Source: WHSW01 sp963740055 (GTDB lineage: Bacteria; Actinomycetota; Thermoleophilia; Solirubrobacterales; 70-9). Taken from it: a stretch of 64,000 bases of DNA. Under the pieces are notes generated by a model. It was not told the origin of the DNA. It worked only from the letters and a program-made list of their open reading frames with translations, and ran no database searches. Where the stretch lies: the NCBI GenBank assembly GCA_963740055.1, contig CAVUCL010000005.1, positions 248,001 through 312,000 on the forward strand, in the 5' to 3' direction. The position numbers and the translations under genes are program-made. Below are positions 26,291 to 35,766 of this stretch, piece by piece; the stretch's first letter is position 1; the number at the start of each line of letters is the position of its first letter.

Positions 26291-27801
26291 GCGCGACCGC
26301 GCCGGCGGCGGACCGGAACCGCTTCCTCTACCTGCTCGTGTTCGTGGTCGGGATCTCGACCCTCGGCGCCGAGATCGCCGCCGCTCGGCTGATGGCGCCC
26401 TTCTTCGGCGCCTCGACGATCGTCTGGGCGAACACGATCGGCGTCGTCCTGGTCGCGCTCTCGGTCGGCTACTGGCTCGGCGGCAGGCTCGGTGACCGCT
26501 TCCCGGCCCGGCGCAGCCTCTGCCTGGCGATGCTGGGCGCCGCGCTGCTGCTCGCGATCGTGCCGCTCGTCGCACAGCCTTTCTTCGACCTCTCCGTCGA
26601 CGCGCTCGACGAGATCGAGGCGGGCGCCTTCGTCGGCTCGCTGTTCGCGGTCCTGTTCTTGATCGCGATCCCGGTCGGGCTCGCCGGTACCTGCGCGCCG
26701 TGGGCGATCCGACTCTCGGTTCCCGACGTCGAGCACTCGGGACGGGTCGCCGGGCGCCTGTACGCGATCTCGACCGTCGGCTCGCTGCTCGGGACGATGC
26801 TCGCGGCGCTGGTGCTGATCCCGTTCATCGGCACCCAGCGCACCTTCCTCGCCTTCGCGCTCGCGCTCGCGCTCGTCGCCGCCGCGGGGCTCGGGTGGCG
26901 GGCGATCGCGGCGCCGATCGCGGTCGCCGCCGCGATGGCGATCCCGGTCGGGACGGTGAAGGGAACCGACGAGGGCACGGTGATCTTCGAGACCGACTCC
27001 GAGCACCAGTACATCCGCGTGATCGAGCAGCCCGACGGCGACCGGGCGCTCGAGCTCAACGAGGGCCAGGCGACGCACTCGCTCTATCGCCCCGGCTCCT
27101 ATCTCACCGGCGACGTCTGGGACGGCTACCTGGTGCTCCCGTTCGCGGCGCGCTCCGAGCCGCCCGAGCGGATGGCGATCCTCGGCAACGCCGCCGGGAC
27201 CACGGCGCGCGCCTACGGCCACTACTTCCCCGAAACCGAGATCGACGGGGTCGAGATCGACCCCGAGCTCGAGCAGGTCGGGCTCGAGTACTTCGACATG
27301 GGCTCGAACGAGAACCTCACCGTCCACAACGAGGACGCGCGCCCGTGGCTGCGGCGCTCCGAGGGCGACTACGACGTGATCATGGTCGACGCCTACCGTC
27401 AGCCCTATATCCCGTTCTACCTCGCGACCCGGGAGTTCTTCGAGCTCGTCCGCGACCGGCTTGCTCCCGGCGGGGTGGTGATCGTCAACGCCGGCCACCC
27501 CGAGGGCAACGACGACCTCGAGCAGGTGCTCGGCCGGACCCTGGCCGAGGCGTTCCCGACCGTGCTCCGCGACCCGATCGAACCCACCAACACGCTGCTC
27601 CTGGCGACCAACGCTCCCGCCTCGGCGGCGAACCTCGAGCGCGCCGCGCGCGAGCTCCCGCCCGAGCTCCGCAGCCTCGCCGCGATCGAGGCGGCGCGAA
27701 TCGGCCCCCGCCTCCCCGGCGGCGCCGTCTACACCGACGACAAGGCGCCCGTCGAGTGGCTGATCGACCGCTCGATCCTCGGCTACGCGGGCGAGGAGTA
27801 G
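26287..27801 (+). CDS. Membrane-embedded spermidine-synthase-like protein
   Basis: 504 residues in two parts: seven or so membrane helices (LGAEIAAARLMAPFFGAS is typical of this fused family) and a C-terminal Rossmann aminopropyltransferase-like domain with ILGNAAGTTARAYGHYF, EIDGVEIDPEL, HNEDARPWLR and DVIMVDAYRQPYIPFYLATREFF. The first-helix family is common in actinobacteria and is often annotated as a fused MFS/spermidine synthase. The D in DAYRQPYIP is in the catalytic position; the substrate is uncertain. Translationally coupled to ctaG. Confidence 0.78.
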   Translation: MSATAPAADRNRFLYLLVFVVGISTLGAEIAAARLMAPFFGASTIVWANTIGVVLVALSVGYWLGGRLGDRFPARRSLCLAMLGAALLLAIVPLVAQPFFDLSVDALDEIEAGAFVGSLFAVLFLIAIPVGLAGTCAPWAIRLSVPDVEHSGRVAGRLYAISTVGSLLGTMLAALVLIPFIGTQRTFLAFALALALVAAAGLGWRAIAAPIAVAAAMAIPVGTVKGTDEGTVIFETDSEHQYIRVIEQPDGDRALELNEGQATHSLYRPGSYLTGDVWDGYLVLPFAARSEPPERMAILGNAAGTTARAYGHYFPETEIDGVEIDPELEQVGLEYFDMGSNENLTVHNEDARPWLRRSEGDYDVIMVDAYRQPYIPFYLATREFFELVRDRLAPGGVVIVNAGHPEGNDDLEQVLGRTLAEAFPTVLRDPIEPTNTLLLATNAPASAANLERAARELPPELRSLAAIEAARIGPRLPGGAVYTDDKAPVEWLIDRSILGYAGEE

Positions 27802-27804
27802 GCC

Positions 27805-27927
27805 CTAGCGCCCGGTGCGCCCGCGGACCCAGCGCCACCAGTAGACGGCGAGGTCGCCGACGAAGGCGGCGACGCGGCCGATCGGCCCGGTGACGATCCA
27901 GGCGGCGAAGCGCTCGGGGGCGCTCAA
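27805..27927 (-). CDS. Small conserved-looking protein (40 aa)
   Basis: Forty residues starting at TTG 27927 that overlaps the aldo/keto reductase stop as TTGA: SAPERFAAWIVTGPIGR, then a hydrophobic helix FVGDLAVYWWRWV and a basic tail. The AW.VTGP.GR core looks like short actinobacterial membrane-associated proteins I have seen after unrelated genes, but this is memory, not a search. It is too short for most gene callers and would be missed. Confidence 0.45.
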   Translation of the reverse strand: MSAPERFAAWIVTGPIGRVAAFVGDLAVYWWRWVRGRTGR

Positions 27928-29060
27928 GCGACCGCGGCGCCCTGGCGCAGATCGCGCTCGGCGTCGACGCCCCAGCGCCGCCCCGCGGCGACGAGCTCGT
28001 CGCTGAGCGGCCAGCGGTCGGGGCGCTCGTCGCCCTCGTGGTCGGGGCTCGCGCCCTTGAGCGCCATCGAGCCGAAGTTGTCGCCGATCGCCCGGATCTC
28101 GGCGACCTCGTCGTCGCTGAACCCGACCGCCGGCAGCGCTGCCAGCTCGGCGCGCTTGTCCTCGATCGGGCGCGCGTGCGGCCCCGCCTCCTGGATCAGG
28201 GTCGGCGCCGCGCAGGCGACCGCGGGGTGGGCGAGGTTCCAGGCGCAGGCGAGCTGGATCGGCGTCAGCCGGTTGCGCTCGGCCAGCGGGCGCATGCGCT
28301 CGAGCCGATCGCGGCCGGCCTCGACCCAGCCCGCGGGCCGAAAGCGGCGGTGGTCGTGCTCGGCGAACTCGTGGCCCGCCAAGACGTCGTCCCAAAACAG
28401 CCCGCCGTAGTCGACCACCCTGGTGATCACCCGGACGTCGTGCTCGGCGGCGGCGCCGAGGCAGAGCTCGCCCGGCCACGGCTCGAGCGGGTTCAGGATC
28501 ACCATTGCCCAGTCGATCCGGTCGCCGAAGCGCTCCAGGCACCCGATCAGGTCGAGGGTGAAGCCGTTCGCCGGGCCGGGGGCGACCCCGATCGCGTCGG
28601 CGAGCCCGTCGGCGCGCAGCGCCGCCATCGCGTCCCAGACCGCCTCCGAGCTGAACCCGATCCGATCCGGGTTGTGGAGCAGGAGCAGGTCGAAGCGCCC
28701 GGCGCCGGTGCGCTCCAGGCTCGCCTCGGTCGCGCGGCGCAGGTAGCTCGCGTACTCGTCGGGCCCGCGCAGGCGCGGATCGGTGAACCGGGGAAAGCCG
28801 CGCGGGCCGTCGCGCTCGCCCTCGACGAAGTCGTGGCCGACGGCGCCGACGACGCAGCAGGCGGAGCGCTCGACCCCGGCGAGCGCCTCGCCGAGCAGCG
28901 AGTCGGCGCCGCCCTCGCCGTAGACGTCGGCGGTGATCACGGTCTCGATCCCGCCCCCGGGCTGGAACAGCGAGGCCAGGCGCTCGGCTTCGATCGGCAC
29001 ACCGAATCGCATGAACCGCCCGCCGCCCCAGGTGCCGATCGCCGTCCTCGTGGGCTCCAT
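27924..29060 (-). CDS. Aldo/keto reductase family protein
   Basis: 378 residues with a TIM-barrel aldo/keto reductase pattern: ITADVYGEG supplies Asp and Tyr of the active site, RFDLLLLHNPDRIG the histidine strand, and LTPIQLACAWNLAHPAVACAAPTLIQ the late-barrel NADP region. A C-terminal extension of about 40 residues carries acidic residues. It starts with ATG 29060 and diverges from tig; TACCGT lies 8 nt upstream. The physiological substrate is unknown. Confidence 0.8.
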   Translation of the reverse strand: MEPTRTAIGTWGGGRFMRFGVPIEAERLASLFQPGGGIETVITADVYGEGGADSLLGEALAGVERSACCVVGAVGHDFVEGERDGPRGFPRFTDPRLRGPDEYASYLRRATEASLERTGAGRFDLLLLHNPDRIGFSSEAVWDAMAALRADGLADAIGVAPGPANGFTLDLIGCLERFGDRIDWAMVILNPLEPWPGELCLGAAAEHDVRVITRVVDYGGLFWDDVLAGHEFAEHDHRRFRPAGWVEAGRDRLERMRPLAERNRLTPIQLACAWNLAHPAVACAAPTLIQEAGPHARPIEDKRAELAALPAVGFSDDEVAEIRAIGDNFGSMALKGASPDHEGDERPDRWPLSDELVAAGRRWGVDAERDLRQGAAVA

Positions 29061-29068
29061 CGGCTCGA

Positions 29069-29074
29069 ACGGTA
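29069..29074 (-). promoter_or_regulatory. -10-like TACCGT for the aldo/keto reductase gene
   Basis: TACCGT on the minus strand, 8 nt before the ATG at 29060, back to back with the tig promoter. Confidence 0.45.
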
Positions 29075-29082
29075 GCGCGCAC

Positions 29083-29088
29083 TAAGCT
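29083..29088 (+). promoter_or_regulatory. -10-like TAAGCT for tig
   Basis: TAAGCT lies 9 nt before the ATG of tig; the spacer is a run of C and G without a Shine-Dalgarno. Confidence 0.45.
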
Positions 29089-29097
29089 CCCGCCCCG

Positions 29098-30513
29098 ATG
29101 GAGACCACGGTCACCGAACTGCCCGAATCTCGGGTCAAGATCGACGTCGCGGTCGAGGCGGCGACGTTCGAGCAGCGCATCGACCGCGCCGCCCGCGGCC
29201 TCGCCGGCGAGATGAAGATGCCCGGCTTTCGCAAGGGCAAGGTCCCCGCGGCGCTGGTGATGCAGCGGGTCGGGCGCGAGGCGGTGGTCGAGCAGGCGCT
29301 TCGCGACGGGCTCGCCGAGTGGTACGAGGCGGCGCTGCTCGAAAGCGGCGTGACCCCGGTCGGCGACCCGAAGCTCGACGTCGGCGACCTGCCCGGCGAG
29401 GGCGAGGACCTCGCGTTCACGATCGAGGTCGGGGTGCGCCCGAAGGCGGAGCTCGGCGAGTACAAGGGGCTCGAGGTCGGCAAGGCCGAGATCGAGGTCC
29501 CCGAGGAGTCGATCGAGACCGAGCTCGAGCGCCTGCGGGCGGGCTTCGGCAGCCTGACGCCGGTCGAGCGTCCGGCCGCGGCGGGCGACGCGATCGTGAT
29601 CGACTTCGCCGGCACGATCGACGGCGAGCCGTTCGAGGGCTCGGAGTCCCGCGACTTCGTGATCGAGCTCGGCGCCGAGGGGCTGCTGCCCGAGTTCGAC
29701 ACCGAGCTCAGCGGCGCCGCCGCCGGCGACGAGCGCACGGTCGAGGTCAACTTCCCCGACGACCACCAGCCGGCGGAGCTCGCCGGCAAGACGGCGAGCT
29801 TCGCGGTCGAGGTCAAGGAGGTGCGCGAGAAGGACCTGCCGGAGCTCGACGACGACTTCGCCGCCGAGGCATCCGAGTTCGAGACCCTCGACGAGCTGCG
29901 CGCCGACATCCGCGGGCGTCTCGGCGAGGTCCTCGGCCGGCGTGCCGAGGCCGACTTCCGCGAGGCGGCGGTCGACGCGGTGGCCGCGAACGCGACGCTC
30001 GAGGTCCCTCACGACCTCGTTCACGCCCGCGCGCACGAGATGTGGGAGCGGATCGAGCGCCAGCTCACCTCGCAGGGGATCGACCCGCAGGCCTATGCCC
30101 AGATGCAGGGCAAGGACCGCCACCAGCTGATCGACGACGCCGAACCCGATGCCGAGCGGGCGCTGCGCCGCGAAGCGGTGCTCGAGGCGGTCGCCGAGGC
30201 GGAGGGGATCGATCCCTCGGACGACGACCTGCTCGAGGCGCTCGGCCCCGGCGAGGGCAAGAACGACCCGAAGAGCCTGCTCGCCCGGCTGCGCGAGAGC
30301 GGCCGCGACGGCCTCCTGCGCGACGAGGTCCGGCTGCGGATGGCGGCCGACCTGATCTTCGAGCAGTCGAAGCCGATCCCGGTCGAGCAGGCGGCCGCGC
30401 GCGAGCAGATTTGGACGCCCGAGAAGCAGGCGGCCGAGCGGGCGAAGGCACCCGCGGGCGGCGAGCCGGCGGGCGAGGAAAAGCCCGGCGAGCTCTGGAC
30501 CCCGGGCAGCTGA
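29098..30513 (+). CDS. tig: Trigger factor (ribosome-associated chaperone/prolyl isomerase)
   Basis: 471 residues. The ribosome-docking signature FRKGKVPAALV is at about residues 43-53; the FKBP-type domain (GDAIVIDFAGTIDGEPFEGSES) occupies about 150-240, and the helical chaperone arms follow. The C-terminus has an extra Pro/Gly/Glu tail ending WTPGS. It heads the tig-clpP-clpX cluster as in many bacteria and receives nascent chains at the ribosome exit. Confidence 0.95.
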   Translation: METTVTELPESRVKIDVAVEAATFEQRIDRAARGLAGEMKMPGFRKGKVPAALVMQRVGREAVVEQALRDGLAEWYEAALLESGVTPVGDPKLDVGDLPGEGEDLAFTIEVGVRPKAELGEYKGLEVGKAEIEVPEESIETELERLRAGFGSLTPVERPAAAGDAIVIDFAGTIDGEPFEGSESRDFVIELGAEGLLPEFDTELSGAAAGDERTVEVNFPDDHQPAELAGKTASFAVEVKEVREKDLPELDDDFAAEASEFETLDELRADIRGRLGEVLGRRAEADFREAAVDAVAANATLEVPHDLVHARAHEMWERIERQLTSQGIDPQAYAQMQGKDRHQLIDDAEPDAERALRREAVLEAVAEAEGIDPSDDDLLEALGPGEGKNDPKSLLARLRESGRDGLLRDEVRLRMAADLIFEQSKPIPVEQAAAREQIWTPEKQAAERAKAPAGGEPAGEEKPGELWTPGS

Positions 30514-30565
30514 CTCGGGCTCGCGAGCGCGCCGGCGGATCCAAAAGGCGACCGAACCGCTCTTG

Positions 30566-30571
30566 TAGACT
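30566..30571 (+). promoter_or_regulatory. -10-like TAGACT for clpP
   Basis: TAGACT lies 8 nt before the ATG at 30580, with only GC-rich sequence between. Confidence 0.45.
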
Positions 30572-30579
30572 GGCGCGCC

Positions 30580-31164
30580 ATGAGCCCCCTGGTACCGATG
30601 GTGGTCGAGCAGACGTCGCGCGGCGAGCGCGCGTTCGACATCTACTCGCGCCTTCTCAACGAGCGGATCATCTTCCTCGGCACCCCGGTGACCGAGGACA
30701 TCGCGAACCTGATCGTCGCGCAGTTGATCCATCTCGAGTCCGAGGACCCCGACAAGGACATCTCGATCTACATCAACTCGCCGGGCGGTTCCGTGTACGC
30801 CGGGCTCGCGATCTACGACACGATGCAGTACATCAAGCCCGACGTGCAGACGATCTGCGTCGGGGTCGCGATGAGCATGGGCGCGCTGCTGCTCACCGCC
30901 GGCGCCTCGGGCAAGCGGATGGCGACGCCGAACTCGAAGATCCTCATCCATCAGGTCTCGGCCGGGTTCCAGGGTCAGGCGACCGACATCGAGATCCACG
31001 CGAAGGAGATCATCGACGTCCGCCGCCGCCTCGACGAGATCATCGCCAAGCACACCGGGCAGCCGTTCGAGAAGGTCACGAACGACACCGATCGCGACTA
31101 CTTCATGTCGGCCGAGGAGGCCCAGGAGTACAAGCTGATCGACCGCGTAATCGAGCACCACTAA
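30580..31164 (+). CDS. clpP: ATP-dependent Clp protease proteolytic subunit
   Basis: 194 residues; catalytic triad Ser99 (GVAMSMGALLL), His124 (ILIHQ) and Asp172 (TDRDYFMS) all present. Forms the tetradecameric chamber that partners with ClpX encoded just downstream. Only one clpP is visible here; many actinobacteria have two adjacent copies, so the second, if any, lies elsewhere. Confidence 0.96.
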   Translation: MSPLVPMVVEQTSRGERAFDIYSRLLNERIIFLGTPVTEDIANLIVAQLIHLESEDPDKDISIYINSPGGSVYAGLAIYDTMQYIKPDVQTICVGVAMSMGALLLTAGASGKRMATPNSKILIHQVSAGFQGQATDIEIHAKEIIDVRRRLDEIIAKHTGQPFEKVTNDTDRDYFMSAEEAQEYKLIDRVIEHH

Positions 31165-31264
31165 GGTCGCGCCGGCTCCCGGGCGTGCAATCGCGCCGCC
31201 GCTTGCAGGGACGGCGGGCGCCGCCGAGTAACAACTAGGCGTCCAGCCGGGCCCGGCCGTGTCG

Positions 31265-31270
31265 TAACCT
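31265..31270 (+). promoter_or_regulatory. -10-like TAACCT for clpX
   Basis: TAACCT is 45 nt upstream of the clpX GTG. Here a normal leader with GGGAG near 31302 precedes the start, in contrast to the leaderless layouts nearby. Confidence 0.35.
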
Positions 31271-31315
31271 CAGCGGCGGCGTCCCGGACGCACACACCGA
31301 AGGGAGAACCTCGCC

Positions 31316-32611
<1,296 letters not shown>

Positions 32612-32648
32612 CCGGCCGGCGCCCCGCGCGGCTCGACCTCGCTGTCTC

Positions 32649-33080
32649 CTACTTCTTCGCCTTCCAGCGCACGTTGTCGGTCCCGCATCCCGAGCCCGCC
32701 GACGACTTGAACGAGAAGCGGACGAACCCCTTAACGACTCGTCCATTGCGCCGGAACTTGCCCGAGACGCGGACGAAGCCGTTCTGGATCCCGGTTCCCT
32801 CGATCCGCGTACGGCGGGTGAAGTCCTTGCCGTTGAGGCCGAACTGAGGGAAGGTCGAGTTGAGCGTGCCGGTGGAGCCGTCGTCGCATCGAACCGGGAC
32901 CCGCTTGAACTCGAGCGAGCGGATCTGCTTGACCTTGCCGCTCGTCTTCTTCACCTTCGCGGTCACGCCGGTCCCCGGCGAGCCGACGATTCCGCCCTTG
33001 AGCTTGTAGGTGTTCGCGCTCGCCGTCGCCGGCAGCGCGAGCACGCAGGCGAGCGCGACGCACAGCCCTGCCTTCCGCAT
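32649..33080 (-). CDS. Small secreted beta-rich protein
   Basis: 143 residues with a signal peptide (residues 1-22, ATASA). The mature part is Gly/Lys-rich and beta-rich, with a cysteine in VRCDDGSTG and one in GSGCGTDN. It shares layout with the secreted protein at 20848-21285 (cysteine early, RVSGKFRRNGR then a G..C..W end). GGAGG lies upstream of the ATG. Function unknown. It is convergent with clpX and divergent from valS. Confidence 0.65.
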   Translation of the reverse strand: MRKAGLCVALACVLALPATASANTYKLKGGIVGSPGTGVTAKVKKTSGKVKQIRSLEFKRVPVRCDDGSTGTLNSTFPQFGLNGKDFTRRTRIEGTGIQNGFVRVSGKFRRNGRVVKGFVRFSFKSSAGSGCGTDNVRWKAKK

Positions 33081-33160
33081 TTCCCACCTCCTGGATCGGC
33101 CCCCGATTCTCTGGTCAGCGGTTGATAACACGCTTCGGGGCGGGGCGGAGCGGCCAAAAC

Positions 33161-33166
33161 TAAACT
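33161..33166 (+). promoter_or_regulatory. -10-like TAAACT for valS
   Basis: TAAACT lies 10 nt before the ATG at 33177, with no Shine-Dalgarno. Confidence 0.4.
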
Positions 33167-33176
33167 CGCCGGTCCG

Positions 33177-35766
33177 ATGGACGCGACCCGACGCAAGAAG
33201 CTCGAGGCGACCACGCGCTGGAATCCGGGCGAGGTCGAGACGCGGGTCTTCGACGCCTGGCTCGCGAGCGGAGCCTTCGACCCGCCGCCGGAGGGGAGCG
33301 CGGACGCCAACTTCTCGATCGCGATCCCGCCGCCGAACGTGACCGGCGCCCTGCACATGGGCCACGCGCTCAACGGCACGGTCCAGGACGCGCTCACGCG
33401 GATCAACCGGATGCGCGGTCGCCACGCGCTCTGGATTCTCGGCACCGATCACGCCGGGATCGCGACCCAGGCGGTGGTCGAGAAGGAGCTACGCGCCGAG
33501 GGGGTCTCGCGCCACGACCTCGGCCGCGAGGCCTTCGTCGAGCGGGTCTGGGAGTGGCGCGAGCGCTACGGCTCGCGGATCGTCGAGCAGTACAAGCGCC
33601 TCGGCGCCTCTTGCGACTACGAGCGCGAGCGCTTCACCCTCGACGACGAGTACGTGCGCGCGGTCTACAAGGTCTTCGTCGCCCTGCACCGCAAGGGCTA
33701 CATCTACCGCGACAACTACATCGTCAACTGGGACGTCGGCTCGCGCTCCGCGATCTCCGACCTCGAGGTCGTCAACCGCGACGTCGACGACACCCTCTAT
33801 GAGATCGACTACCCGGTGGAGGGCGGCGATTCGGTGCTCACCGTCGCCACCGTCCGCCCCGAGACGATGCTCGCCGACACCGCGGTCGCCGTCCATCCCG
33901 ACGACGACCGCTACCGCGCTCTGGTCGGCGGCCACTGCGTGCTGCCACTGGTCGGACGGCGGCTGCCGATCATCGCCGACGAGCACGTCGATCCCGAGTT
34001 TGGAACCGGGGCGCTGAAGATCACCCCCGGTCACGACCCGAACGACTTCGAGATCGGCCGCGCGCACGGGCTCGAGGAGATCGTCGTCATCGCCGAGGAC
34101 GGGCGCATGAGCGACGCCGCCGGCGAGCCCTACGCAGGGCTCGGCACCGCCGAGGCGCAGGCCGCGGTGGTCGCGGCCCTGCGCGGGCAGGGAAGCCTGC
34201 GCGGCGAGCGAGCCCTACTCGCACTCGGTCCCGTTCTCGGAGCGCTCGGGCGAACGGATCGAGCCGCTGATCTCGCTGCAGTGGTTCTGTCGCATGGACG
34301 AGCTCGCCGGGCCGGCGATCGAGGTGGTCGAGCGCGACGAGGTCCGGATCGTCCCCGAGAGCTACAAGCGCGTCTACCTGGACTGGATGCGAAGCATCCG
34401 TCCCTGGTGCGTTTCGCGCCAGCTCTGGTGGGGCCACCGGCTGCCGGTCTGGTACGGGCCCGGCGACGAGCAGATCGTCGCCGAGTCGGAGTCCGAGGCC
34501 CGCGCGGAGGCCGCCGGGCGCGGGCTCGACCCGGACGCGCTCCGCCAGGAGACCGACGTCCTCGACACCTGGTTCTCGTCGGCGCTGTGGCCGTTCGCGA
34601 CCCTGGGGTGGCCCGAGCAGACCCCCCATCTGCGGGCCTTCTATCCGACCAGCTTCCTGACCACGGCGCGCGAGATCATCTTCCTCTGGGTCGCGCGGAT
34701 GGTGATGATGGGGATCGAGTTCGCGGGCGCGGTCCCGTTTCGCGACGTTTATGTACACCCGGTGATCCAGGCGGCCGACGGGCGGCGGATGTCGAAGTCG
34801 CTCGGCACCGGGATCGACCCGCTCGACGAGATCGACGTCCACGGGGCCGACGCGCTGCGCTTCGGCCTCCTGGCGATGTCGTCGAGCCAGGACGTGCGCT
34901 TCTCCGCCGACCGCGTCCAGCAGGGGCGCGACCTCGCGAACAAGCTCTGGAACGCGTCGCGGCTGATCCTGCTCAACGCCGAGCCGCCGGAGGGAGGCGC
35001 GATCCGGCCCGTGACCGAGCGGCTCGAGGATCGCTGGATCGTCTCCCGCCTGCAGCGCACGATCGAGTCGGTGAGCGCCGACTTCGAGCGCTACGACTTC
35101 GCCCACGCGGTGCTCGACTTCTACGGCTTCCTCTGGTCGGAGCTCTGCGACTGGTATCTGGAGATCGTCAAGCCGCGGCTCTACGACGGCGACCGCGACG
35201 CGGCCGCGAACCTGCTCTTCGTGCTCGAGCGGGTGCTCGGCCTCGCCCACCCGGTGATGCCGTTCGTGAGCGAGGAGATCTGGAGCTATCTGCCCGATCG
35301 CGACCGGCTGCTGCTCGTCTCCGAGTTCCCCGCCGCCGAGCGCGAGCTCGTCGACCCCGAGGCCGAGGCCGAGGTCGGGCACTGGATCGAGCTCACCCGC
35401 GGGGTGCGCGCCTGGCGCGACCTGGTCGGGGTTGCCGCCGGCAGCGTCCTCGACGCCCGCATCGTCGGCGCCGGGGAGGCCCCCGAGCCGCTCGCGAGGC
35501 TCGCCCGCCTGCGCTTCGACGGCGCCGCCGGGGAGCCGCTGGCGACGATCGGCGCCACGGTCGAGATCCTCGCCTCGGACGAGGTCGACGCCGAGCAGGC
35601 GCGCGAGCGGATCGAGCGCCGGCGCGAGGAGCTTCGCTCCGAGGTCGAGCGCGGCGAGCGCAAGCTCGCGAACCGGGGCTTCGTCGCCAAGGCGCCGCCG
35701 CAGGTGGTCGAGGAGGAGCGCGCCAAGCTCGCCGGCTACCGGCGCGAGCTCGAGGAGCTCGACTGA
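33177..35766 (+). CDS. valS: Valyl-tRNA synthetase, one frame break
   Basis: Class I synthetase charging tRNA-Val. The HIGH-type motif is HMGH in PPPNVTGALHMGHAL at about residues 51-65; the KMSKS-type motif is MSKSLGT in RRMSKSLGT. The editing domain and the C-terminal coiled arm (ERRREELRSEVERGERK) are present. One extra base near 34209 separates RGE from EPYSHSVPFSERSG; removal restores a standard length of about 862. As the enzyme is essential, this is not a real pseudogene. Confidence 0.95.

Noticed and set aside
27805..31161. A 1118-codon open frame on the minus strand, antisense to tig and clpP
   Set aside because: It is a product of strong G/C-third-position bias; the encoded sequence is Leu/Arg/Asp-rich with no domain, while the plus strand holds textbook genes. 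Only its last 41 codons (27805-27927) look real.
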